Shown: piece by piece, positions 57,128 to 64,000 of the stretch
Layout: each line of letters starts with the position of its first letter
Position numbering within the stretch: position 1 is the stretch's first letter
Source: Paragorgia papillata
Taxonomy: Eukaryota; Cnidaria; Anthozoa; Scleralcyonacea; Coralliidae
Reading direction: 5' to 3'
Assembly (NCBI GenBank): GCA_035771165.1
Contig: JAWNZC010000105.1
Span: 594,001 to 658,000 of the forward strand
DNA length: 64,000 nt
Translations under genes and position numbers: made by a program
Notes under the pieces: model-generated
The model's database searches: none
What the model was told of the DNA's origin: nothing
Seen by the model: the letters and a program-made list of their open reading frames with translations, nothing else

Positions 57128-57594
57128 ACCATAGCTCTTGTAGTATCGATCACTCATACTGTCGAATGGTGGGCATACCTCAGTCACAATGTCGTCGAGT
57201 GCACGAACATCAGATAAAAAGATAGTCTCGTCGTATTTAGCTCCACGTAGGAAGCTCCGGATTTGTGTCAGGACCTTGTGATAGCTAACATGAGCGAATT
57301 TACAGTTTTCCATTTTGCTTGAAGTCCTCGACTTGGTCATGTACCCTTGGATTAGTACACCAGGACCGGCTATAACCCCGAGGAACACCGGGTTGGCTAT
57401 AACACCACCGGCTATCCCTCCGACGACAGTTTCTTATTCTCTTCAACCGGGTATATTTCCATTTGTAACACGTCGCCAGTTTGTGCTAGTATGAGTAGAG
57501 CTTCCGTAGTTTGTCTACTTCGGCGTCATTGAGGTTTTTACCAATGTGGTTGAAGCTTATAATGCTTTTTCTTTTCGGACGCTTTTTCATTTAC
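57128..57594 (-). pseudogene. Two-span small membrane protein (broken)
   Basis: Starts MKKRPKRKSIISFNHIGKNL, then NDAEVDKLRKLYSY, a TAG at 57492-57494, YKWKYTRLKRIR, a frame change, and VGGIAGGVIANPVFLGVIAG (membrane hairpin), followed by a conserved-looking cytosolic part FAHVSYHKVLTQIRSFLRG. Helix-hairpin-helix layouts like this occur in SLATT-type small membrane proteins; similarity is only structural and by eye. Confidence 0.45.
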
Positions 57595-58340
57595 TATAGA
57601 TCATGTTCGACCATCATCTCGTTACAGGTCTTCTCGATCTCAGCGTCTCCCAGACGACCCTCCACGATCTTCATACCGTAAAAGTTGATGTCTGAATAGC
57701 ACGTTCCCCGGTTGTTTAGCGCGAACACACACAGATAAGGCTTCCCTATTTGCTCGATGTTACTTATAAAGTATGAGTCTCTTAGTATCTCACCGTTTAT
57801 CCTAACGTGCGACACCCTAAGCCTGGTGAGCCAGTGGATGGATATAAGGCTCTTCTTTCCAATGAACTTCGCTGGAATGGTACACTCGTTAGACTTAGCG
57901 GGGGACGACCCACCGAAGCCCAGTTTATTATTCACCCCAGCTTTATACCCAAGGATTTTGTCGTAGCCACCATCATCGTTGGAAACAATGGTCTCCCAGG
58001 TGGTTGACGCCGGTCTTACGCTGTTCCTCTTTACCACAACGAAAACCGAGACATCGGAGAACATGAATCTGGGTACGTTAGCGTCAAAGGCCGTACTCAC
58101 CAACCATTCAGGGTAAAGGAAGTGGTGGTCGCCGGCGGCGTTCAACAGTGGGCCGACACTAGTGGGTCTCCAAAACATGGATGAGTGGATTTCACCGTCC
58201 CTGTCTTCGATGTAATCAATGAGTGGAGGGAATTTGGTGAATGCGTTCTTACTGGCTCTGGTTACGTTCAAGTCAAAGATGACGTCGAACTCTTCCTTGG
58301 TCACCGTATCCGGCCTGCTGTAACCATAAAACAGGCTCAT
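57594..58340 (-). CDS. Candidate lectin/LamG-like virion protein
   Basis: Intact 248-codon frame (MSLFYGYSRPDTVTKEEF). Beta-rich composition with FMFSDVSVFVVVKRNS, DKILGYKAGVNNKLGFG, LISIHWLTRLRVSHVRINGE and a C-terminal INFYGMKIVEGRLGDAEIEK. The last pattern (strand, then G.L.DAEI) is typical of concanavalin A-like/LamG beta-sandwiches. A host-attachment or minor virion role would fit. It overlaps the next minus-strand gene's start by one base region and begins after ATATAG. Confidence 0.45.
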   Translation of the reverse strand: MSLFYGYSRPDTVTKEEFDVIFDLNVTRASKNAFTKFPPLIDYIEDRDGEIHSSMFWRPTSVGPLLNAAGDHHFLYPEWLVSTAFDANVPRFMFSDVSVFVVVKRNSVRPASTTWETIVSNDDGGYDKILGYKAGVNNKLGFGGSSPAKSNECTIPAKFIGKKSLISIHWLTRLRVSHVRINGEILRDSYFISNIEQIGKPYLCVFALNNRGTCYSDINFYGMKIVEGRLGDAEIEKTCNEMMVEHDL

Positions 58341-58367
58341 CTATATCATAGGACGTATTTACTGAGC

Positions 58368-58717
58368 GCGATCCCAAACGCGGCTGTTAGGACTAGTAGG
58401 CTCTGGTTGTCTATCAGGTGTATGGACTACTGGCTTGTCAGGTGTATGGATGACTGGTTTGTCAGGTGTGTTATCTAGTGTCTCCAAGTGTGAACCACTC
58501 TCTTGGTGTAGCTTCTTTGGTGGTTGTTTGTGTGAACACCTTGGTAGTTGACTTCAGAATTAATACCGAACTTCATACCCTTTGATGCACGTTTCAGTAA
58601 GTTGTTATATCCTGGAATTTTCTTCTTTAATATCAACATAGAGCATGGGACTAACCACGTGGCAGGGCTTATAGCTACATTCTGGGTGACGTTAGTATCT
58701 GATATTGCCTTGTTCAT
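58368..58717 (-). pseudogene. Small protein with repeated TPDKPV tail (frameshifted)
   Basis: Starts MNKAISDTNVTQNVAISPAT, with a hydrophobic WLVPCSMLIL and KIPGYNNLLKRASKGMKFG. Downstream coding moves between frames: ESGSHLETLDNTPDKPVIHT, PDKPVVHTPDRQPEPTS. The imperfect HTPDKPV repeats correspond to the duplicated CAGGTGTATGGA words on the plus strand. Unknown role. Confidence 0.45.
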
Positions 58718-58735
58718 ATTTAAAATCCTAAAGTA

Positions 58736-60093
58736 CTAACACTATAGTTAACAACAGCATCTTTCACAAGAACTCTGAATTCTTGCTGTGTTTCGAGACT
58801 GCCAGCACCTTTGTTGACAATACTGACCCTTGTTTTAGCCTGTAAACCAAGAATAGCATAAACATAAGCCTCAATGCTTTAATTCAGATACTGCAAACCT
58901 ATTTTAGTAAAACCATTTGTCCGTAAAGGTATGAATTTTCTGTAGTGTGTCTTATAATCGCTATTGAGACGCCACACCCACTCATGGATTGGATGACTGT
59001 GTTTGAAACCAGGGTTAGGATTAATCAGGTACTTCATCTCCCTAGGTATTTTCACCATGTTGTCAATCACATCAACGTGCTCGGTGTCAAACTCTCTCGT
59101 TAGGTCGCTTCTCCTCTCTACAGATGGAAACGCATAATCGAAGTAATGACTGGGTGTGTGTTATCTGAGTATTTTAGGTGTTCTGATCCAACGCCACAGC
59201 AATATGACGAGAGGTAGACGGCGAGTATGAGCTGGTAGTAGGGTTCGTTATTATTCCACCATTTCGCGATATCCGTCCGATTTCCTGGTTTCAGAACTGG
59301 TAATTTCGCCATAAAGTAGTCGGTGGTGTTAACATGAATCCTGAAATTGTTAAGGCTGTAGTCTATAACATTATCTGACAGATACGTATATTTTGAGAAG
59401 TCGTATTTCCCCTCAATGTCCTTCTCCCAGTGCCGCTTACCCTGAATTTTTTGTATTGTACCACTGCTAAGCCATATCTCAGGGAACCCCTGTCTCATCA
59501 ACCTTCAGAGTTTGTGTGAGATCTTTGTTGTTATGCAGCCAAATCCACATACACTTGTCATTTCTGAATGTATCGCTGTCTATATTTCTCGATAAAACGT
59601 CACTGTTTTTAAACCATATTTCAGTTTTCAGTATATTCCCCGTTTTGTCAAGTTTGGGTTCAAATTCGAATTTACTTATCGTTGCATGAGGGTAACTGCT
59701 TAATAGGTTTTTCTTTGAAATCACGATAGCCTTCTTGTAGTTCACCATGGCTGTATCGTAATGAGCACCGTAGTATTCTCTCAAGGCTTTATTCGCACTG
59801 TCGGGTTTCATTCTAGCCTCCGGGTTTCTTCTCTTGGACTCCTCCATGTTACCGTGGGCTCTGAGCTCATGAGCTCCGTTTTCCCCATACAACACGTCCC
59901 TGAGCTCCCTGTATTTCAGGACCCATTTATCCAACACTGGATACAACTGTGGATCCCGTCTACCCCAGTGATACTTGAAATTATTGTCCTCATTCAGTAT
60001 GTTCAAATTCAGGAACACCATGGGTTTGTCGTAGTGGTCCTCGTAAACGTACTTCATTCTGGTCCCTGGGTACTTTCTCTTGAACTCCTCCAT
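58736..60093 (-). pseudogene. Large structural-protein candidate (broken)
   Basis: The minus-strand ATG at 60093 (MEEFKRKYPGTRMKYVYEDH) follows TTGTTATA. The protein contains a partial internal repeat (EEFKRKYPGTRMK / EESKRRNPEARMK), SYPHATISKFEFEPKL, IWFKNSDVLSRNIDSDTF, NNFRIHVNTTDYFMAKLPVL, KYLINPNPGFKHSHPIHEW, KIGLQYLN and a beta-rich tail VSIVNKGAGSLETQQEF. About 450 residues in all. A frame change near 59490 and stops after MRFHL (59118), nearby, and after LQYLN (58879) break it. I recall homologues in multiple cnidarian copies; composition suggests a virion component such as penton/minor capsid, but this is not shown. Confidence 0.55.
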
Positions 60094-60113
60094 TATAACA
60101 AAGGTTAGGTTAT
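60094..60113. promoter_or_regulatory. 20-bp divergent promoter-like spacer
   Basis: Only 20 bp separate two outward-facing start codons (60093 minus, 60114 plus). The spacer is nearly symmetric: TATAAC next to one ATG and GGTTAT next to the other, so each gene has a TATA-like hexamer abutting its start codon. Confidence 0.5.
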
Positions 60114-61202
60114 ATGGGTGGTCATATCGAGCTGGAACAGGGGTTGAGAGAGATCTACTACAATCCGAAAACAGGATATCAGTCAGCTGAACGGTTGTAC
60201 CAGAAGGCACTGGAAGAGGGTATTGGTGTGAGTAGGAAGGTGGTGAGGAACTGCTTGAAAACACAGGACACATACATGAGGTATAAACCGGTTGCGAGGA
60301 GCCATAAGTTCGACAGACGTTTGTCAGCCACCTCGTTGAACAGATACAGATGGACTTGGTTGATATGGGGAAGTACAAGAGCCAGAACAAAGGGTATTAC
60401 TGGATCCTAACAGCTGTCGAGATTTTGAGTAGGTATGCCTTCGCCATCCCCGTCTACAGGAAGGACAAAACTAACATGACTAGGGCTGTGGCTGAGCTGT
60501 TGGAACAGTTCAAAGACCGATTTGGTAGTTATCCTGACCTAGCCCAGTTCGATGACGGAAAGGAGTTTTACAATGTCGGTGTGAAGGACCTCCTGAAGGA
60601 ACGTGGCACCGAGTACTTCAGTACGTACTCAGACAAGAAAGCAGCAGTTGTCGAACGATTTAACAGAACCCTAAAAACTATGATGTGGAAGTATTTCTAC
60701 ACCATTATAAATGCATCGATGTCCTGGACGACCTCGTCGGGGACTATAACAACACAAAACACAGCACCACCCTGACTAACCCTAAGGACGTGGATAAGTC
60801 AAACGAGAATCAGGTTTGGAATACATTATTTGATCACCATTTTGGTGATCACCCTTTACCCAAGTTTAAAGTTGGGGAAACCGTGAGGGTGACAAAGTAT
60901 AAGAGTGTATTTACGAAGGGCTATGAAGCTAATTTCACTGAGGAAATCTTCAAGATAGTGAAGGTCATTCATGGTAACCCAAACGTTTATGAGATTGAGG
61001 ACGCTGAGGGTGAGCCAATCATTGGAAAGTTCTATGAGGAAGAGCTGTCACCGGTGAACAAGAAGGATGACCTATACAGAGTCGAGAGAATACTGAAAAG
61101 AAAGAAGGTAGGGGGAAAGAAAATGGTGTTGGTCAAGTGGTTGGGCTATATGACAAACACAACTCATGGATACCTGAAAGTAACATACAGAACCTGGGTT
61201 GA
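60114..61202 (+). pseudogene. Polinton-type integrase with chromodomain (frameshifted)
   Basis: Starts MGGHIELEQGLREIYYNPKT; a helical DNA-binding part SAERLYQKALEEGIGVSRKV leads to the rve core: MDLVDMGKYKSQNKGYYWIL (first Asp), LAQFDDGKEFYNVG (second Asp), KKAAVVERFNRTLK (Glu). After VGDYNNTKHSTTL comes an SH3-like part (GETVRVTKY) and a chromodomain, LYRVERILKRKKVGGKK...VLVKWLGY, ending in another frame DKHNSWIPESNI, stop 61200-61202. D,D,E are present, but frame changes near 60345, 60700 and 61145 inactivate it. Such integrases insert Polintons with ~6-bp duplications; chromodomains can bias insertion toward marked chromatin. Confidence 0.88.
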
Positions 61203-61212
61203 TGTATAGTCG

Positions 61213-61885
61213 GATGGCGAAGTTAACATTATTCATTGAAAACGGTGAAAAGACTGTTTATTTTGATGAGTCCATTGTGGTGACACACCCGAAAGCACAA
61301 ATAATGTTGAAGAAGGCGACAGTATTCTGGAACTACAACAATATAGTAAAGGGTCTGAACGACTCAGCGTCGTTTGACGGTGAGGAGGCGTTAGCTTCCA
61401 AAGGTTATCTGGAATTTGACGCGTTGGAGACGTTCGTTAAGGCTCTAGCAAAGGACAACGGTGGGACAGTTGCCACCGAAAAGAGAGTCTACGATGGAAC
61501 ATCTAGGATAAAGACGTCGAAGAACCTAAAGTTGGGAAAGATGGGTCTTCTTCTGGGGTTTAATGAAGGTGATACAATAACTAGTAATGGGTGGACGATG
61601 AGTCCAAACCAGGTGGACATCAACAGAGGACTGAGGTATGTCGAGATTTTATGTGACGCTGTTGATAGTGGGGAAAGGCTGAACAATGGAAAAAGGAGTA
61701 ACCTGATTGGCACTCTTCCAATTAGCTCTGAACAGAGTCTGAAAGGGAGCGTACAGCACTATACAGATATTGAGTCGAAAGTTGAGATTCAGAAGGGTGT
61801 TTATAACAAGATGACCTTTAGAGCGAGGGGGAACAACGGCTCTGAGAATGTTGGAGCTGTCCTGCTCGAGCTGTACATAGGTTAG
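61213..61885 (+). CDS. Beta-rich structural protein candidate
   Basis: Intact frame starting MAKLTLFIENGEKTVYFDES, 224 residues (an earlier in-frame ATG is at 61202). Strand-rich blocks: LKLGKMGLLLGFNEGDTITS, RYVEILCDAVDSGERLNNGK, NLIGTLPISSEQSLKGSVQH, MTFRARGNNGSENVGAVLLE. It lies directly before a membrane-associated protein and the capsid-like gene, all in one direction, so a minor capsid or fibre role is likely but inferred from position. Confidence 0.5.
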
Positions 61886-61891
61886 TGTATA

Positions 61892-62536
61892 ATGGCTGAA
61901 GGAGGAGTCAACATCGAAATGGGTGGGCATGACGAAGAAAGAGAAGATGGAACCGACGAGACGAGTTTCATAGAGGATGACAACGAGGAAAGCAGACTGG
62001 ACGATCCCGTGTCCGGACCTCCTGAAAACGTAACCCGTGTTGATGATGGGGTGCCCAACGTCGGTCGTGATGCTGGGGCAATGAGAAGGTCTGTCACAAA
62101 TGATAAAAAGCGGCTTTTTCGCGACGAGTTAGGTATCACGGTAAATAAGAAAGACGGTAAGGCATCTGAGAACCTGATAAAATGGAATGAGTTTAATTTT
62201 GATAAAAAGGGCTGCGTCAACGGAGGGTGGTTTGATGGTGTAAAAGTTCTGGTGTCTGAGGGTAGTGGAACTAGATTCAGTAAAAACAAAACAAATAGAG
62301 TAGTCGAAGCCTTCGGACGTTTCAAAGCACTGTTAGAGGAAGCCAAAGTTGAACATTCCAAAACGGTTGGTGGAGCGGTTGAGCAGATCAACAACGACCC
62401 AACAACCTCTGAAGACATGGTGGCTGATGTAATCTCACAAGCCAGCTCAGTGATCAACAGCAGGGTTGAAGAAAGAAAGAAAGAACTACAGGTTCAGGTG
62501 GGAGGAGTATTCCTGAGCGAGCAGGAGATAAGATAA
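61892..62536 (+). CDS. Acidic/helical protein, probably N-terminal part of the next gene
   Basis: Starts MAEGGVNIEMGGHDEERED 6 bp after the previous stop, preceded by TAGTGTATA. 214 codons: acidic disordered N-terminus, NLIKWNEFNFDKKGCVNGGW, a helical segment, ending FLSEQEIR. The next frame (62580) continues with the same helical character, and homologues I recall join the two, so a stop/frameshift near 62537-62580 may have split one gene. Unknown role. Confidence 0.5.
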   Translation: MAEGGVNIEMGGHDEEREDGTDETSFIEDDNEESRLDDPVSGPPENVTRVDDGVPNVGRDAGAMRRSVTNDKKRLFRDELGITVNKKDGKASENLIKWNEFNFDKKGCVNGGWFDGVKVLVSEGSGTRFSKNKTNRVVEAFGRFKALLEEAKVEHSKTVGGAVEQINNDPTTSEDMVADVISQASSVINSRVEERKKELQVQVGGVFLSEQEIR

Positions 62537-62579
62537 TTCTTTAGGATGCTCAAGCCATAAGGTACAGATAGGGAGAAGA

Positions 62580-63116
62580 TTGAAGCTCTTGAAAGACAAG
62601 GCCGATCACTACAGACTAGAAGCACTGAATGAAGCCGACCCTGTTAAGGAACAGTTCTACAAAAGCGTTAGCGAGACAGCGAAACTGAAAGCAGACAGCA
62701 TAAGAATTGGGGTTGGTGAAAGGCCTGAACATACCGAAGCTATGTCTGTTTTAACCAATGAGGTTGAAAATAATGACCTCAGTAGGCTGGAGAGATTCAA
62801 GAGGTGGGCCAGGGAAAATATGATTGGCCTGTCTGCTGTAGCCATCTCCATAGCTGGGATTGTGACTACAATAATTGTAGCCGCTAGAAAGGCTGTCTCA
62901 CGTGGGGCGAAAGCCGTCGGTGGCTTCGCTAAGGCACTCGCTAACCTAGCTAAGAAGGTCGGACCTCTGTTGGCACCACTGTTCAACCTACTAGCACAGG
63001 TTCTGACTTGGGGAGCGAAAGGTGTGGGATGGTTAGCCAACAATCTGTGGATTCTTGTCATAGCGATGGCGTGATTGTTGTACGACTACTGGAAAAACAG
63101 AAAAAGTAGGAAATAA
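62580..63116 (+). pseudogene. Amphipathic/hydrophobic virion protein, C-terminal part
   Basis: Reads KLLKDKADHYRLEALNEADP, RFKRWARENMIGLSAVAISI, then alternating hydrophobic and Gly/Lys-rich helices IAGIVTTIIVAARKA, VSRGAKAVGGFAKALANLAK, VGPLLAPLFNLLAQVLTWGA and GWLANNLWILVIAMA. TGA at 63072-63074 is followed in frame by LLYDYWKNRKSRK and TAA at 63114, a natural basic end, so the TGA looks like a premature stop. The long amphipathic segment resembles membrane-active internal virion proteins; no enzyme motif. Confidence 0.5.
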
Positions 63117-63133
63117 AATCTGTCATGTAGTGT

Positions 63134-64000
63134 ATGACCAACAGAAGTCAGATAGAGCTGTCACCCGGATTCAGACTAGCGAGGATGTCAGAGATTAAGC
63201 GAAGCAGGACAAGACATGTCATCACAATGAATCCCAACAGAGTCAACCCTGGTGAGGACCTCTACATAGACATACCAAAGCTAAAACCCGATAGCTGTTT
63301 GGTGCCACGTAGCTTTCACCTATTGTTCGACTTCTAGAACGCCAACAACAAGTCGTGGTTTTTAAACAATCTTTCCAGACTCCTGTCCAAAAGGTTAGTG
63401 GTCAAACTAGCTGGCGAGACTGTTTACGACAACACGGGTGAAAGTGTCTTCAATGTGTACAAGGATCTCTGGCTACCAGAGAGTGTGAGGGATCGGAAGG
63501 TTGAATATGGAATTGGTTCAGAGAACCTGAGAAAGCTAATCTCCAAGGACGACAGTGGGGCTTCCTCTGGGGACGCTGAGAAGGTGGCTGACGCTCTGAT
63601 GTTCTCAATCCAGGGGACAAAACTCAAAATAAAACTGGACAAAATCCTTGAGGACCACGGGCTCTACGCTCCCTTTGAAATGTATAACAACTTCCGCTAC
63701 ATCATGACGTTACCAAAGGCGAGCGATATTATGGTGGCTCAGTCAAATGAGTCTGTTGACGGGCACACACTGGAGGGCCTCGAACTGGAGTACGAGACGG
63801 TTGACAACCACGACATCGCCAATGAAATAATCTCGCTGTACACATCCGGCCGATCGCTGTCTTACGAACACGTGACGTTGATGAAGTCAACTGAATGGCC
63901 GGCTGGAGCAACCGTGATCAACGAACATATTAACCTCCCTCGGAAGTCAATGAAGGGGATTGTGATGATGTTCACAAATAGGTCTCGGACTGATAGTGAG
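63134..64000 (+). pseudogene. Probable major capsid protein (partial, one internal stop)
   Basis: ATG at 63134, frame open to the window edge except TAG at 63335-63337. Readable blocks: QIELSPGFRLARMSEIKRSR, GEDLYIDIPKLKPDSCLVPR, NNLSRLLSKRLVVKLAGETV, VFNVYKDLWLPESVRDRK, ILEDHGLYAPFEMYNNFRYI, LEYETVDNHDIANEII. Strand-rich sequence, size and position after the structural cluster match the double jelly-roll capsid protein of Polintons/adintoviruses; I recall cnidarian homologues. Fold assignment is inference. The protein continues past the window. Confidence 0.6.

Larger units (their letters stand above)
51181..64000. mobile_element. Polinton/Maverick (adintovirus-like) element, left part truncated, right end beyond window
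   Basis: Family B DNA polymerase, retroviral-type integrase with a chromodomain, and capsid-like genes in one compact intronless stretch define a Polinton/Maverick or endogenised adintovirus-like element. Minus-strand genes occupy 51.2-56.5 and 57.1-60.1 kb; plus-strand genes 56.6-57.1 and 60.1-64.0 kb. The left end is cut inside the polymerase by the Gypsy fragment, so no left terminal repeat survives; the right end is not reached. No packaging ATPase or adenain-type protease is seen in the window. Confidence 0.85.

Noticed and set aside
61882..62457. 191-codon minus-strand frame with Ser/Pro-rich sequence
   Set aside because: Antisense of the acidic plus-strand gene; the plus strand has start context, tight spacing and continuity with neighbours.

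Overview
The window is nuclear DNA of a metazoan, most likely a cnidarian such as a stony coral or sea anemone. It has GT-AG introns, long AT-rich spacers, no bacterial-type operons, and a dense mosaic of animal transposable elements (Academ, hAT, Crypton, Penelope-like, Ty3/Gypsy, non-LTR, Polinton-like). The cnidarian assignment is inference from familiarity with these families; no rRNA, tRNA or mitochondrial marker is present to fix the species.

Layout. 1-9.5 kb: exons of a YqaJ-like nuclease gene, a THAP-type gene on the minus strand, fragments of GIY-YIG retroelements (one copy folded into an inverted repeat), a cluster of small unrecognised intronless genes (5.4-7.4 kb), and tandem repeats. 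9.7-15.0 kb: a decayed Academ-like transposon gene with an XPG-type nuclease domain and a C-terminal CXC region. 16.6-21.1 kb: an intact gene of at least eight exons encoding a DDE-transposase-like protein. 22.2-24.3 kb: a three-exon CXC + P2X7-C-domain gene with one premature stop, and an orphan TLD exon. 26.4-27.8 kb: a Crypton-like tyrosine recombinase remnant. 28.1-34.5 kb: an almost complete second Academ-type element with 354-bp terminal inverted repeats. 34.7-37.6 kb: a structurally complete hAT transposon (8-bp target duplication, matching ends, one intron, 642-aa transposase). 38-44 kb: a LINE tail, TA-flanked MITEs and a Penelope-like element on the minus strand. 45.4-51.2 kb: a DDE fragment joined to a Ty3/Gypsy internal region without LTRs, whose reverse transcriptase is split by a 513-bp TA-flanked MITE next to its catalytic aspartates.

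51.2-64.0 kb is the most unusual part: one end of a Polinton/Maverick (adintovirus-like) virus-like element that runs off the right edge. It encodes a protein-primed-type family B DNA polymerase, a chromodomain integrase, a deoxynucleoside kinase, a zinc-finger/PD-(D/E)XK-like nuclease, several small membrane proteins, structural-protein candidates and a probable major capsid protein. Genes are tightly packed, divergent pairs have start codons only 20 and 47 bp apart, and many starts are abutted by TATAATG-like motifs. Polymerase, integrase, nuclease and capsid genes all carry stops, frameshifts or rearrangements, so this is an endogenised, decaying copy. No packaging ATPase or capsid protease is visible inside the window.

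Most genes here do not work together: they are independent mobile elements at different stages of decay. The exceptions are the Polinton-like genes, which form one virus-like replication and virion module.
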